A stretch of DNA of 64,000 nt. Origin: Buttiauxella agrestis (GTDB taxonomy: Bacteria; Pseudomonadota; Gammaproteobacteria; Enterobacterales; Enterobacteriaceae). The stretch covers positions 186,001 through 250,000 of the forward strand of contig NZ_UIGI01000001.1 in the NCBI RefSeq assembly GCF_900446255.1. Direction: 5' to 3'. Position numbers and translations under genes: made by a program. The notes under the pieces are model-generated. The model did not search any database, was not told where the DNA came from, and saw nothing but the letters and a program-made list of their open reading frames with translations. Below, piece by piece: positions 18,973 to 28,589 of this stretch (the first letter of the stretch is position 1; every line of letters starts with the position of its first letter).

Positions 18973-19581
18973 TCATGCCGTTGGCGGTTCTGTCCGTGCA
19001 AAACTTTCGCGTTCAAAGAGTTTCTCGACCAGCTTTACCAAATGCGGGCGGTCGACACACCAGCCCGGGGAAACCCGGCGGAAGTTGAGATAGCCCACAG
19101 CGCAAGCCACCGCGATGGTCGCCACGCAAAGTTCATCGGCATTGAGTTTTTTATCCGCAGCGTATTGTTCGAGCAGTGTCAGGCCTCGGCTGATTTTTTC
19201 GCGCTGGCGCAGGAGTTCTATTTCAGATTGCTGCTCGATCGGGCGCTGACGCTCGCGCACTGAAACCAGGGCGGCGTCCATTACACCGTCTGCCAACGCT
19301 TCAATCTGGCGCATTTGCAGGGCGGCTTTTGGGTCACGGGGGATCAGGGCAGGGGCGATGTCCAAAAGCTCGAGGTATTGCGCAATAATTGGAGAATCGA
19401 ACCAATACTCGCCATCGTCCGTCACCAGCGCCGGTACTTTGCCCAGCGGGTTGTATTGCGCAGTGGTGCTGTCGGACGTCCACGGGTTGTCGTTCACAAA
19501 TTCAAACGTGATGCCCTTTTCCAGCAGGATGACGGATATTTTGCGCACGTACGGGCTGGTGTAATTACCGATAAGTTTCAT
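18973..19581 (-). CDS. yibF: Glutathione S-transferase-like protein YibF
   Basis: 202 residues from the ATG at 19581 ([14 protein letters not shown]), matching E. coli YibF in length; a longer frame to 19599 adds six residues without support. GGA lies 7 nt upstream. The N-terminal thioredoxin-like domain carries the SPYVRK active-site turn and the conserved PLGKVPALV with DSPIIAQYL for glutathione binding; the C-terminus is the all-helical GST domain. Cytosolic. Physiological substrate not known. It precedes selA by 70 bp as in E. coli. Confidence 0.94.
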   Translation of the reverse strand: MKLIGNYTSPYVRKISVILLEKGITFEFVNDNPWTSDSTTAQYNPLGKVPALVTDDGEYWFDSPIIAQYLELLDIAPALIPRDPKAALQMRQIEALADGVMDAALVSVRERQRPIEQQSEIELLRQREKISRGLTLLEQYAADKKLNADELCVATIAVACAVGYLNFRRVSPGWCVDRPHLVKLVEKLFERESFARTEPPTA

Positions 19582-19753
19582 TACATCGTCCATTTTCAAT
19601 CGACAAAGCGTAAGTATGGTTCAGGAATTATGAAGACGCCTGGGGTCGCGCGATGTTGTTTGCCGCTGCGCTGTAATTTTCTGACAAAACGAAAGGCTTC
19701 TGGCAGGTGGGGCTGCCCTGGATCACACTCGCGAAAATCCACGTAAAATATTT

Positions 19754-19769
19754 TGTGAATCACATCACA
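19754..19769. promoter_or_regulatory. CRP site 1 upstream of mtlA
   Basis: TGTGAATCACATCACA is a perfect TGTGA-N6-TCACA match, about 304 bp before the mtlA start. The E. coli mtl promoter is known for several CRP sites; the arrangement is kept here. Confidence 0.8.
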
Positions 19770-19797
19770 TTTAAATAACAAAGTCTCAGCAAGTAAA

Positions 19798-19813
19798 TGT
19801 GACTCTTGTCACA
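19798..19813. promoter_or_regulatory. CRP site 2 upstream of mtlA
   Basis: TGTGACTCTTGTCACA, a perfect TGTGA-N6-TCACA match, 44 bp after site 1. Confidence 0.8.
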
Positions 19814-19873
19814 TAAAGACATCAATGATGCGCAAAAATTAGCTGCTGTGTTTTTTTTACACACTAATTATGT

Positions 19874-19891
19874 GATCTGGATCGCCAGATC
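19874..19891. promoter_or_regulatory. Inverted repeat GATCTGG-N4-CCAGATC in the mtl control region
   Basis: A perfect 7-bp inverted repeat with 4-bp spacer, preceded by TG so that TGTGATCTGG could also form a weak CRP half-site. It lies between CRP sites 2 and 3. Possible repressor site; no factor can be assigned. Confidence 0.4.
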
Positions 19892-19914
19892 ATGACTCGT
19901 CACACCCTGTAATG

Positions 19915-19930
19915 AGTGATCTCCATCACA
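19915..19930. promoter_or_regulatory. CRP site 3 upstream of mtlA
   Basis: AGTGATCTCCATCACA: right half perfect, left half one mismatch from TGTGA. It is 143 bp before the mtlA start. Confidence 0.65.
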
Positions 19931-19965
19931 CTAATTTCCATGCGCTGGACACCTTAACGATTCAG

Positions 19966-19997
19966 TGCCAGATTTGCCTCACTTAGAGCATCTGGCA
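19966..19997 (+). other. Stem-loop in the mtlA leader
   Basis: TGCCAGAT (19966-19973) and its complement ATCTGGCA (19990-19997) can pair around a 16-nt loop, with further pairing of the flanking CAGTG and CACTG sequences if two bases bulge. It would lie in the untranslated leader about 75 nt before the mtlA ATG. Confidence 0.45.
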
Positions 19998-20072
19998 GCA
20001 CTGCTTGCCACCACATTAACAATAAACCTCGGGCTGCTTTCCCAGCACGTAAACACAACAAGGGGTGTGCGT

Positions 20073-21992
20073 ATGTCATCCGATATCAAGATCAGAGTGC
20101 AAAGCTTTGGTCGTTTCCTGAGCAACATGGTAATGCCAAACATCGGCGCATTCATCGCCTGGGGTATTATCACCGCTTTATTTATTCCAACCGGATGGTT
20201 GCCAAGCGAAACACTGGCGAAACTGGTCGGCCCGATGATTACTTACCTGCTGCCGTTGCTCATCGGTTATACCGGTGGTCGCTTAATCGGTGGCGACCGT
20301 GGTGGTGTGGTCGGCGCAATCACAACCATGGGTGTTATCGTCGGTGCGGATATGCCGATGTTCCTCGGTGCGATGATTGCGGGTCCTCTGGGCGGCTGGG
20401 CGATTAAACATTTCGACGCATGGGTAGACGGCAAGATTAAATCCGGCTTTGAAATGCTGGTGAACAACTTCTCCGCTGGCATCATCGGTATGATTCTGGC
20501 GATTCTGGCGTTCATGGGAATCGGCCCTGCGGTTGAAGTCCTGTCCAAAGTTCTGGCGGCAGGCGTTAACTTCATGGTTGTCCATGACATGCTGCCACTG
20601 GCTTCTATCTTCGTAGAACCAGCGAAAATCCTGTTCCTGAACAACGCAATCAACCACGGTATCTTCTCGCCGCTGGGTATTCAGCAGTCCCACGAACTGG
20701 GCAAATCAATCTTCTTCCTGATTGAAGCAAACCCTGGTCCGGGTATGGGCGTGCTGATGGCGTACATGTTCTTCGGTCGTGGTAATGCTAAGCAGTCTGC
20801 GGGCGGCGCGGCAATCATCCACTTCCTGGGCGGTATCCACGAAATTTACTTCCCATATGTGCTGATGAACCCACGTCTGATCCTGGCCGTTATCCTCGGC
20901 GGTATGACTGGCGTGTTCACTCTGACTCTGCTGAACGGCGGCCTGGTTTCCCCGGCATCTCCGGGTTCCATCCTGGCGGTCCTGGCGATGACACCAAAAG
21001 GTGCCTACTTCGCTAACATCGCGGCAATCGTGGCGGCAACAGCAGTTTCCTTCGTCGTCTCTGCCATCTTGCTGAAAACCAGCAAAGTAAAAGAAGAAGA
21101 CGATATCGAAGCAGCCGCTCGCCGCATGGCTGAGATGAAAGCAGAATCCAAAGGGGCTACAGCGCCACTGGCGGTAGGTGCAGGCTTGTCTAACGACCTG
21201 AGCCACGTGCGCAAAATCATCGTGGCATGTGATGCAGGCATGGGTTCAAGTGCGATGGGTGCGGGTGTGCTGCGTAAGAAAGTAAACGATGCAGGCCTGA
21301 AAAATATCTCTGTCACCAACTGTGCAATCAACAGCTTGCCAGACGATGTTGACCTGGTTATTACGCACCGTGACCTGACCGAGCGCGCTATGCGTCAGGT
21401 GCCACAGGCACAGCATATTTCCCTGACTAACTTCCTCGACAGCAGCCTGTACGCCAACCTGACCGAGCGCCTGGTGGCCTCTCATAACCTGAGCGAGAAA
21501 GAAGTGAAGGTCATGAGCAGCCTGGAAGACAGCTTCGTTGCTGACGAAGAGATGCTGTTCCGTCTGGGCGCGGGCAACGTGTTCCTCGGCCTGACGGCGG
21601 CCACCAAAGAAGAAGCGATTCGCTTTGCCGGTGAGCAACTGGTGAACGGTGGTTACGTTCAGCCTGAATATGTGGATGCGATGTTTGAGCGTGAAAAACT
21701 GACCCCAACTTATCTGGGCGAAGGTATCGCGGTTCCACACGGTACGGTTGAAGCGAAAGACCGCGTACTGAAAACCGGCGTTGTGTTCTGCCAGTATCCA
21801 CACGGTGTTCACTTCGGTGAAGAAAGTGATGATATTGCCCGCCTGGTTATCGGTATTGCTGCGCGTAACAATGAACACATCCAGGTTATCACAAGCCTGA
21901 CCAACGCACTGGATGATGAGTCGGTGATTGATCGCCTGGCGAATACGACCAGCGTTCAGGAAGTTCTCGACCTGCTGGCCGGTAAGAAGTAA
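20073..21992 (+). CDS. mtlA: Mannitol PTS permease MtlA (EIICBA)
   Basis: 639 residues from the ATG at 20073 (MSSDIKIRVQSFGRF), with AAGGGGTGTGCGT upstream; the longer frame from 19965 runs through the leader and is rejected. Imports D-mannitol with phosphorylation to mannitol-1-phosphate. Domains: membrane IIC (about 1-345), IIB with the phospho-Cys at 386 (CDAGMGSS) and IIA with the phospho-His at 556 (AVPHGTVE), each two residues beyond the E. coli positions. The GGIHEIYFPY substrate motif is present. First gene of mtlA-mtlD-mtlR, under the CRP sites upstream. Confidence 0.97.
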   Translation: MSSDIKIRVQSFGRFLSNMVMPNIGAFIAWGIITALFIPTGWLPSETLAKLVGPMITYLLPLLIGYTGGRLIGGDRGGVVGAITTMGVIVGADMPMFLGAMIAGPLGGWAIKHFDAWVDGKIKSGFEMLVNNFSAGIIGMILAILAFMGIGPAVEVLSKVLAAGVNFMVVHDMLPLASIFVEPAKILFLNNAINHGIFSPLGIQQSHELGKSIFFLIEANPGPGMGVLMAYMFFGRGNAKQSAGGAAIIHFLGGIHEIYFPYVLMNPRLILAVILGGMTGVFTLTLLNGGLVSPASPGSILAVLAMTPKGAYFANIAAIVAATAVSFVVSAILLKTSKVKEEDDIEAAARRMAEMKAESKGATAPLAVGAGLSNDLSHVRKIIVACDAGMGSSAMGAGVLRKKVNDAGLKNISVTNCAINSLPDDVDLVITHRDLTERAMRQVPQAQHISLTNFLDSSLYANLTERLVASHNLSEKEVKVMSSLEDSFVADEEMLFRLGAGNVFLGLTAATKEEAIRFAGEQLVNGGYVQPEYVDAMFEREKLTPTYLGEGIAVPHGTVEAKDRVLKTGVVFCQYPHGVHFGEESDDIARLVIGIAARNNEHIQVITSLTNALDDESVIDRLANTTSVQEVLDLLAGKK

Positions 21993-22002
21993 GTCTCAGT
22001 TT

Positions 22003-22064
22003 CCCTCTCCCATCCGGGAGAGGGTTCCGGTGAGGGTCGTTTCCCCAAACGACTCACCCGAACC
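22003..22064 (+). repeat. Tandem hairpins between mtlA and mtlD
   Basis: Two strong stems: CCCTCTCCC with GGGAGAGGG (22003-22011, 22016-22024), then a longer imperfect one in which GGTGAGGGTCGTTT (from 22029) pairs with the segment 22047-22064. They probably protect upstream mtlA mRNA from 3' exonucleases. A similar CTCCC/GGGAG hairpin lies between rhaA and rhaD. Confidence 0.7.
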
Positions 22065-22099
22065 CTCTCGGGTAATTCAAATTTAAGAAGGTGAACGAC

Positions 22100-23245
22100 A
22101 TGAAAGCATTACATTTTGGCGCAGGTAATATCGGCCGTGGCTTTATCGGGAAACTGCTGGCAGACGCGGGTATCCAACTGACCTTCGCTGACGTTAACCA
22201 AACCGTGCTGGACGCGCTTAACGAGCGCCACAGCTATCAGGTTCATGTGGTGGGTGAGCAAGAGCAAATCGATACGGTTTCTAATGTGAATGCCGTCAGC
22301 AGCATCGGCGACGATGTTGTTACGTTGATTGCCGACGTTGACCTAGTGACCACCGCCGTCGGGCCGGTTGTGCTGGAGCGCATCGCGCCAGCTGTCGCAA
22401 AAGGTCTGGTTCTGCGTCGCGCTAACGGTAATGAAAAACCCCTGAATATTATTGCCTGCGAGAACATGGTGCGCGGCACCAGCCAGCTGAAAGCTCACGT
22501 GATGAAGGCACTTTCTGAAGATGATCAGGCCTGGGTTGAGCAGCATATAGGTTTCGTTGATTCTGCTGTTGACCGTATCGTTCCGCCTTCAGAATCTGCC
22601 ACCCATGACCCGCTTGAAGTGACTGTTGAAACCTTCAGCGAGTGGATTGTGGATAAAACCCAGTTCAAAGGTGAGCTGCCTAACATTCCTGGCATGGAAC
22701 TGACTGATAACCTGATGGCGTTTGTTGAGCGCAAACTCTTCACGCTGAATACCGGGCATGCTATAACCGCATACCTTGGTCAACTGGCCGGTCATCAGAC
22801 CATTCGCGATGCCATTCTCGATGAGAGAATCCGTGCGGTCGTGAAGGGTGCGATGGATGAAAGCGGTGCGGTGCTGATCAAGCGTTATGGCTTTGATGCA
22901 GACAAGCATGCAGCCTACATCCAGAAAATCCTTGGTCGTTTCGAGAACCCGTATCTGAAAGATGATGTGGAGCGCGTAGGCCGCCAGCCGCTGCGTAAAT
23001 TAAGTGCGGGCGACCGTCTGATTAAGCCGCTATTGGGCACTATCGAATACGGTTTGCCACACCAATTTCTGGTTGAAGGTATTGCCGCGGCGATGCATTA
23101 CCGTAGCGAGCAAGATCCACAGGCGCAGGAGCTGGAGAAATTGCTTGCAGAAAAAGGCCCGCAAGCAACACTTGCCGAAATCTCCGGCCTGGATGCTAAC
23201 AGCGATGTTGTAGCAGAAGCGGTGAAGGCATATAGCAGCAAATAG
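22100..23245 (+). CDS. mtlD: Mannitol-1-phosphate 5-dehydrogenase MtlD
   Basis: 381 residues (E. coli 382) from the ATG at 22100; the Met three codons earlier (22091) lies in the ribosome-site region AAGAAGGTGAACGAC. NAD-dependent oxidation of mannitol-1-phosphate to fructose-6-phosphate in the cytosol. The Rossmann motif [13 protein letters not shown] opens the protein; the conserved [13 protein letters not shown] and the family's catalytic Lys (VERKLF) follow in the C-terminal domain. Second gene of the operon, separated from mtlA by the hairpin region. Confidence 0.97.
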   Translation: MKALHFGAGNIGRGFIGKLLADAGIQLTFADVNQTVLDALNERHSYQVHVVGEQEQIDTVSNVNAVSSIGDDVVTLIADVDLVTTAVGPVVLERIAPAVAKGLVLRRANGNEKPLNIIACENMVRGTSQLKAHVMKALSEDDQAWVEQHIGFVDSAVDRIVPPSESATHDPLEVTVETFSEWIVDKTQFKGELPNIPGMELTDNLMAFVERKLFTLNTGHAITAYLGQLAGHQTIRDAILDERIRAVVKGAMDESGAVLIKRYGFDADKHAAYIQKILGRFENPYLKDDVERVGRQPLRKLSAGDRLIKPLLGTIEYGLPHQFLVEGIAAAMHYRSEQDPQAQELEKLLAEKGPQATLAEISGLDANSDVVAEAVKAYSSK

Positions 23246-23310
23246 TGATGGAAAGCGGGTGTGGCAAGAAGTCGCTGCACCCAATAATACTTTTAGTAAT
23301 GTAGGCAAAG

Positions 23311-23838
23311 ATGGAAGAAACCCAGGCCTTTGAAAACCGTGTGCTTGAGCGTCTTAATGCCGGGAAAACCGTACGTAGCCTGCTGATTGCCGCTGTCGAA
23401 CTTCTTACCGAAGCGGTGAATATTCTGGTGTTGCAGGTCTTCCGTAAAGACGATTATGCAGTGAAATACGCGGTTGAACCGTTATTGGATGGCGATGGCC
23501 CGTTAGGGGATCTTTCCGTGCGTCTCAAACTTATCTACGGACTTGGCGTACTCAATCGCGTCGAGTACGAAGATTGTGAGTTGCTAATGGCACTGCGAGA
23601 AGAGTTGAATCACGACGGTAGCGAATATAATTTTACCGATGATGAAATGCTCGGCCCATTCGGTGAATTGCATTGTGTTTCAGCCCTGCCGCCAACGCCA
23701 AAGTTTGTGGATGGCAGCGATCCTGAGCTGTTTGCTATGCAAAAACAGCGTTACCAGCAAATCGTTCGTTCGACGATGGTGCTCTCTTTGACCGAGCTGA
23801 TCTCGCGGATCAGCTTAAAAAAAGCCTTCCAGAAGTAA
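23311..23838 (+). CDS. mtlR: Mannitol operon repressor MtlR
   Basis: 175 residues. It aligns with E. coli MtlR from MEETQAFENRVLERLNAGKTVRS to the shared end SRISLKKAFQK, but lacks the roughly 20-residue N-terminal extension; an in-frame TAG two codons before the ATG at 23311 rules out a longer start. MtlR is a helical protein without a classic DNA-binding motif that represses mtl expression, and it also interacts with HPr. Third gene of the operon, 65 bp after mtlD. Confidence 0.95.
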   Translation: MEETQAFENRVLERLNAGKTVRSLLIAAVELLTEAVNILVLQVFRKDDYAVKYAVEPLLDGDGPLGDLSVRLKLIYGLGVLNRVEYEDCELLMALREELNHDGSEYNFTDDEMLGPFGELHCVSALPPTPKFVDGSDPELFAMQKQRYQQIVRSTMVLSLTELISRISLKKAFQK

Positions 23839-23921
23839 TTCTGACCAAAGTCCCTTTTCGCCCTCTTACGCCGAATGGTGTATCCTTGCCAGCAATGAAA
23901 GTTATTCACGGTTAATCAAAA

Positions 23922-24284
23922 ATGAAAGAAATCGAAAAAGCAGAAATCAAACGTCTTAGCGATCGCCTCGATCTTATCCGTCACGAGATGCCAGAGCTGC
24001 ATCTGATCAACGATGCTGAAAAGTACGCTGAGATGGAAAAAGAGAAAGCGAAGCTGGAAATTGAGATCGTGCGCCTGCAAGCGGTGCGCAACCAGAAGCT
24101 GAGCAAAGAAGCACAAAAACTGATGGCACTGCCGTACAAACGTCCAATCACCAAGAAAGAACAAGCCAACATGGGCGCTCTGAAAAAAGCGGTACGCGGC
24201 CTGGTTATCGTCCATCCAATGACGGCGTTAGGCCGTGAGATGGGTCTCGAAGAAATGACAGGTTTTTCTCAGACTGAGTTTTAA
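23922..24284 (+). CDS. yibL: YibL family ribosome-associated protein
   Basis: 120 residues, identical in length to E. coli YibL. Highly charged and helical: a Lys/Glu-rich coiled coil (about 1-65) and a conserved C-terminal part ([31 protein letters not shown]). The E. coli protein has been found associated with ribosomes or ribosomal subunits; its role is unclear. It follows mtlR by 83 bp, as in E. coli, and probably has its own promoter in that gap. Confidence 0.95.
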   Translation: MKEIEKAEIKRLSDRLDLIRHEMPELHLINDAEKYAEMEKEKAKLEIEIVRLQAVRNQKLSKEAQKLMALPYKRPITKKEQANMGALKKAVRGLVIVHPMTALGREMGLEEMTGFSQTEF

Positions 24285-24302
24285 TGTCGGGTTAGTAAAA
24301 AT

Positions 24303-24376
24303 GTCGGGTGGCGCTACGCTTACCCGACCTACGTTGGATCATTCGTAGGGCGGATAAGCGCAAGCGTCATCCGCCA
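24303..24376. repeat. REP-like pair (BIME) between convergent yibL and ghrB
   Basis: GTCGGGTGGCGCTACGCTTA with CCCGACCTACG, then the inverse GTAGGGCGGATAAGCGCAAG with CGTCATCCGCC. Two palindromic units in opposite orientation, of the same family as at 15596 and 56941. Confidence 0.75.
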
Positions 24377-24384
24377 ACAATCAA

Positions 24385-25359
24385 TTACTTCAATACCTGC
24401 GGGTTCACGCAGTTCTCTTTCACATCTCCTGTCAGCGCCGCAATCAAATTATCTACCGCACATGCAGCCATGTTGTAGCGAGTTTCGTGCGTCGCAGAAC
24501 CGATGTGCGGCAGCGCCACGACGTTCGGCAAACTAAGCAAAGGTGAGTCCACCGGTAGCGGCTCCTGCTCAAAGACATCCAGCCCAGCGGCGTGAATTTT
24601 GCCGTCGACCAGCGCCTGAATTAACGCTTTTTCGTCAACCACCGGGCCACGTCCGGCGTTAATCAAAATCGCTGAAGATTTCATTTTCGCCAGCTGTTCA
24701 GCGCCAATCAGATGATACGTTTCATCGGTCAACGGCAGGGAAATACAGACGAAATCGGATTTGGCCAGCAGGGTGTCAAGGTCGCAATAACGGGCGTTAA
24801 AGCGGTCTTCCGCTTCCTGATGATGGCGACGCGCGTTATACAGAATCGGCATGTTAAAGCCAAAGTGCGCGCGTTGTGCCAGCGCCAGGCCAATACGGCC
24901 CATGCCTAAAATACCCAGCGTTTTATGGTGCACGTCGATTCCAAACCAGTCCGCGCCGATGCTGCCTGTCCACTCGCCGGCTTTGACACGTTCGGCCACT
25001 TCTACCGCACGGCGAGCGGTCGCCAACACCAGTGTCATCATGGTATCCGCGACGGTTTCAGTCAGCACGGTTGGCGTATGCATCAGTGCGATACCGCGTG
25101 AGGTCAGCGCGTCCACATCAAAATTGTCGTAGCCAACGGAAACGGTAGAGGCGGCGCGCAGCTTAGGCGTATGAGACAAAAACTCTTTACCCACCGTTTC
25201 ACTGGAACCCAAAATCCCTTCCGCATTGGCAAAAGCATCGGCGTGTTGCTGGAGATTTTCAGGGCTGAGGGAACTGACTTGAGTGACGCTGAAGTGACTT
25301 TCAAGACGGGCAAGCAGGTCGTCAGGTAACGTTTTATAGAGGATGACGGACGGCTTCAT
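24385..25359 (-). CDS. ghrB: 2-ketoaldonate/glyoxylate reductase GhrB (KguD role)
   Basis: 324 residues, the length of E. coli GhrB. NADPH-dependent reduction of 2-keto-D-gluconate, hydroxypyruvate and glyoxylate. Rossmann motif [14 protein letters not shown], catalytic Arg in [10 protein letters not shown], Glu in VFEQEP and His in [12 protein letters not shown]. In E. coli it stands alone; here it is the last gene of a 2-ketogluconate operon (kguE-kguK-kguT-ghrB), 61 bp after kguT, where it fills the place of the KguD reductase acting on 2-keto-6-phosphogluconate or 2-ketogluconate. Which substrate matters here is inference. Confidence 0.93.
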   Translation of the reverse strand: MKPSVILYKTLPDDLLARLESHFSVTQVSSLSPENLQQHADAFANAEGILGSSETVGKEFLSHTPKLRAASTVSVGYDNFDVDALTSRGIALMHTPTVLTETVADTMMTLVLATARRAVEVAERVKAGEWTGSIGADWFGIDVHHKTLGILGMGRIGLALAQRAHFGFNMPILYNARRHHQEAEDRFNARYCDLDTLLAKSDFVCISLPLTDETYHLIGAEQLAKMKSSAILINAGRGPVVDEKALIQALVDGKIHAAGLDVFEQEPLPVDSPLLSLPNVVALPHIGSATHETRYNMAACAVDNLIAALTGDVKENCVNPQVLK

Positions 25360-25420
25360 GACGTTCTCCGTTAACAGTTAAATACAACCAGGCGGTGCAA
25401 CGACCGCCCGGATTGAGCGA

Positions 25421-26719
25421 TCAGGCGTGGTGCGCTGCCGCTGGAACTTGTTGGTTTGTCGCAGGTTTCACTATCAGAGTTAGCCACACTGACGCGAGCA
25501 ATGCTACCCCCATAAAAATATAGGATGCAGACGGGCTGCCGGTTGCCCCGTTGAGGTAGCCAACAAACCAGGAGCCGACAAACGAACCGAGCGCACCCAT
25601 ACTGTTGATTAATGCCATCGCGCCACCTGCAACATTGCGGGGTAGCATTTCAGGAATGATGGCGAAGAATGGGCCATATGGCGCATACATGGCGGCACCG
25701 GCAATCACCAGCAAAGTGTAGGAAACCCAGAAATGATCGGCGCCTACCAGCCACGAACCCAGGAACGCGAGCGCGCCAATCAGCAGCAGCGGCCAGACAA
25801 ACAGCTTACGGTTCTGCATTTTGTCGGAAGCCCAGGAGACCACAATCATCGCGATAGTGGCCGCCAGATACGGAACGGATGACAGCCAGCCAACTTCCAC
25901 CATGCCCATGCCCGCCGTCCCTGCGCCTCGGATGATTGACGGCAGCCACAATACAAAGCCGTACACACCGATACTCCAGCAGAAATATTGCATACACAGC
26001 AGCACGACATTGCGCGAACGGAACGCTTCGCTGTAGTTGCGCACCGCTTTAATCCCTTGCTGTTCTTTTTCCAGTTGAGCCTGCAACGCGGATTTTTCTG
26101 CATCAGACAACCAGCCAACTTGCGCAGGTTTATCTTTTACCAGCATCCACCAGGCGAATGCCCAGATAACGGCCGGGATACCTTCGAAGATAAACATTTC
26201 ACGCCAGCCAAAGGCCTGAATCAGATAGCCAGAAACCACCGACATCCACAGCACCGTGACCGGATTACCGAGGATTAAGAAGGTGTTAGCCCGCGAGCGT
26301 TCAGACTTAGTGAACCAGTTACTGATGTAAATCAGCATTGCGGGCATCACGGCCGCTTCTACCACGCCGAGGATAAAGCGAATCGCCGCCAGCGCGGGGA
26401 TATTGCTAACCATGCCGGTGAGTGACGCGCAACCGCCCCACAAAATCAGGCAAACGAAGATCAGTTTGCGCACGCTGCGGCGTTCGGCGTACATCGCGCC
26501 GGGGATCTGAAAGAAGAAATAACCGAGGAAAAACAGTGCCCCGAGCAGGGAGGAAATCCCTTTGGTGATACCGAGATCGTCGTTGATACCTGCGGCGGAA
26601 GCAAAACTAAAGTTGGCACGGTCGAGGTACGCCAGGCTGTACGTGATAAACACGATTGGCATGATGTACCACCAACGTTTTGGCGCGATTGTCTTTGCTG
26701 AAAGGGAATGGGTTTTCAT
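25421..26719 (-). CDS. kguT: 2-ketogluconate MFS transporter KguT
   Basis: 432 residues, 12 membrane segments, anion:cation symporter (ACS) family: RWWYIMPIVFITYSLAYLDRANFSFA at the N-terminus is the family signature (positions about 15-40), with YAERRSVRK in the loop between TM2 and TM3. It lies between kguK (68 bp upstream) and ghrB. The ACS family imports sugar acids with protons, and the flanking kinase, epimerase-like and reductase genes point to 2-keto-D-gluconate. Cytoplasmic membrane. Confidence 0.85.
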   Translation of the reverse strand: MKTHSLSAKTIAPKRWWYIMPIVFITYSLAYLDRANFSFASAAGINDDLGITKGISSLLGALFFLGYFFFQIPGAMYAERRSVRKLIFVCLILWGGCASLTGMVSNIPALAAIRFILGVVEAAVMPAMLIYISNWFTKSERSRANTFLILGNPVTVLWMSVVSGYLIQAFGWREMFIFEGIPAVIWAFAWWMLVKDKPAQVGWLSDAEKSALQAQLEKEQQGIKAVRNYSEAFRSRNVVLLCMQYFCWSIGVYGFVLWLPSIIRGAGTAGMGMVEVGWLSSVPYLAATIAMIVVSWASDKMQNRKLFVWPLLLIGALAFLGSWLVGADHFWVSYTLLVIAGAAMYAPYGPFFAIIPEMLPRNVAGGAMALINSMGALGSFVGSWFVGYLNGATGSPSASYIFMGVALLASVWLTLIVKPATNQQVPAAAHHA

Positions 26720-26787
26720 GGGCTTGCCTCTATGTTGAGGAGAGTCGCATCATGCCGGGTGTAGGGCACAGCTGATGCAGTCTTTGT

Positions 26788-27726
26788 TTATTCGCCAAGC
26801 GCGCTACGGGTCGGTAACCCTTCGCTATCGCCGATGACTTGAATCGCCAGTGAGCCGATTTTATTCCCACGGCTGACGGCATGTTCTAAGGTTTTCCCTT
26901 CGAGCAGGGCGCTTATCACGCCCACCGCAAAACCGTCGCCTGCACCGACGGTATCGACGACGTTCTCGACTTTTACTGCACTTACTGCCCCTTTTTCACC
27001 AGAGGCCGTTTTGAACCATGCGCCGTCAGCACCCGTTTTCAGCACCACGGTCTTAACGCCGTGGTCGAGATAGAAATCGGCAATCGCTTCTGGTGTTTTG
27101 TGCCCGGTCAGAATGGCGCCTTCGCTTAATCCTGGCAGCACCCAGTCTGCCTGGAAGGCGAGTTGATTCAATTGTTTCACCATTTCCGCTTCACTCTTCC
27201 ACAGCACCGGGCGCAGATTGGGGTCAAAAGAGATCGTTTTGCCCTTTTGCTTCATCACGCAGGCGGCATGATTGAGTAATTCTAGCGAGGTATCAGAAAG
27301 CGCTGCCGCCACGCCGCTTAAATGTAGATGGCGTGCCGAGCCAAAATACTCTTCATCAAAATCAGCGGTAGAAAGATGACTGGCCGCCGATCCTTTACGG
27401 AAGTATTCCACGATGGGATCGGTTCCATTTTCTGCTTTAGATTTAAGCTGAAAGCCTGTAGCAAAGCGCTCGTCTGTCGTCACGCCACAGCTGTCGATAT
27501 TCTCTTTCGCCAGTTGTTGCAGCACATAGCGACCAAAAGAGTCGTTGCCCACCCGGCTGACCCAGCCCACTTTCAGGCCAAGACGCGCAAGCCCCGTGGC
27601 AACGTTTAACTCCGCTCCCGCCACGCGCTTAACGAACTGTTCTGCGGCGGCTAAATCACCGCTTTGGCTGGCGACAAACATCGCCATCGCTTCACCTATG
27701 GTGATGACATCAAGTTGGGTCGACAT
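26788..27726 (-). CDS. kguK: 2-ketogluconate kinase KguK (PfkB family)
   Basis: 312 residues. PfkB sugar kinase with the N-terminal GEAMAMFV and GGAELNVA-like glycine segment (VAGAELNVATGLARLG) and the C-terminal signature DTVGAGDGFAVG containing the catalytic Asp. Phosphorylates imported 2-ketogluconate to 2-keto-6-phosphogluconate in the cytosol. Its ATG is 3 bp after the kguE stop, so the two are translationally coupled. KDG kinase would be the alternative by sequence alone; the operon context decides. Confidence 0.87.
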   Translation of the reverse strand: MSTQLDVITIGEAMAMFVASQSGDLAAAEQFVKRVAGAELNVATGLARLGLKVGWVSRVGNDSFGRYVLQQLAKENIDSCGVTTDERFATGFQLKSKAENGTDPIVEYFRKGSAASHLSTADFDEEYFGSARHLHLSGVAAALSDTSLELLNHAACVMKQKGKTISFDPNLRPVLWKSEAEMVKQLNQLAFQADWVLPGLSEGAILTGHKTPEAIADFYLDHGVKTVVLKTGADGAWFKTASGEKGAVSAVKVENVVDTVGAGDGFAVGVISALLEGKTLEHAVSRGNKIGSLAIQVIGDSEGLPTRSALGE

Positions 27727-27729
27727 CGC

Positions 27730-28479
27730 TTACTCCTCGCTTAATAAGTTGACGTAATGGCGCGTAACAGCCGTCAGGTCACGGCCTTCGAGCGGGAATT
27801 CAATTCCGCGCGGCGTATCGGCTGGCAGGTTGTTCAGTAATTCAAGCCAGCGCGGTTCCGCGTCATCGAGCGCGATCGCCCGGTAGTGGTAATGGTGTGC
27901 CACGGCGGCTTTGACGTGGATATAGCTGACCGACGGCGCAAGTACGCGCGCTGCGGCTTCCGGGGATTCATCGACCCACAGCCAGTTGGCCATATCAAAT
28001 GTCAGCGTCACCGGAAGGTTTAGCACATTACAGGCGGCCTGGAAGCGCTGCATTGGCGCGAGTTTGCCGCAATTTGTTTGATCGTTTTCCACAACCAGAG
28101 GCACGTTTGTTTTCTCAAGCCACTGTTGTAAAAGTGAAAACTGTTGGCTGCCACGGAAGTGACCAAGAGACAGTTTCAGCCAGCTCGCGTTGAGCTGGTG
28201 GGCTTCGAGCAGCAAAGAAGGGATCAGCGGATTGAGTTTGCCATCTTCAACAAACAGCGGTTCCGGCGCGGAATAACAGGCTTCGAGTCGGTGTTCAGCA
28301 ATTTGTTCCGCCAGCTCTGGCAGGGCATCAAGCTGAATGTGATTTAACAATTCGCGGCGGATTTCAACGCCGTCAGCTCCGGCACCGGCGATAATCGGCA
28401 ACAGCGCTTGTTGGCCGCCCATTGCGGCGATGCGGTCATGTCCGTAAGCGGCGGTGACGACAATAATTTTTCTCGGCAT
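27730..28479 (-). CDS. kguE: KguE sugar epimerase/isomerase-like TIM-barrel protein
   Basis: 249 residues, AP-endonuclease-2/xylose isomerase-like TIM barrel (GADGVEIRRELL, NQTN-type metal segment VVENDQTNCGKL, FDMANWLW, SYIHVKAA). Members of this fold epimerise or isomerise sugars with a divalent metal. KguE is the first gene of the 2-ketogluconate operon in pseudomonads and enterics, but its exact reaction is not settled. CCGGAGAAATTA precedes the ATG. The operator at 28528 lies about 50 bp upstream. Confidence 0.82.
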   Translation of the reverse strand: MPRKIIVVTAAYGHDRIAAMGGQQALLPIIAGAGADGVEIRRELLNHIQLDALPELAEQIAEHRLEACYSAPEPLFVEDGKLNPLIPSLLLEAHQLNASWLKLSLGHFRGSQQFSLLQQWLEKTNVPLVVENDQTNCGKLAPMQRFQAACNVLNLPVTLTFDMANWLWVDESPEAAARVLAPSVSYIHVKAAVAHHYHYRAIALDDAEPRWLELLNNLPADTPRGIEFPLEGRDLTAVTRHYVNLLSEE

Positions 28480-28527
28480 TAATTTCTCCGGCCAGGCTCA
28501 TCTATCTAATATGACTATTACGCTAGA

Positions 28528-28541
28528 TGGAACCGGTTCCA
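28528..28541. promoter_or_regulatory. PtxS-type operator of the kgu operon
   Basis: TGGAACCGGTTCCA is a perfect 14-bp palindrome of LacI/GalR type with the central CCGG, differing by one base per half from the TGAAACCGGTTTCA described for PtxS of Pseudomonas. It lies between ptxS and kguE, about 50 bp before the kguE start. Confidence 0.8.
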
Positions 28542-28589
28542 AAGAAAAGCCAGGCATGTTCAATTTATGATCGCTATCACGAACATTGA

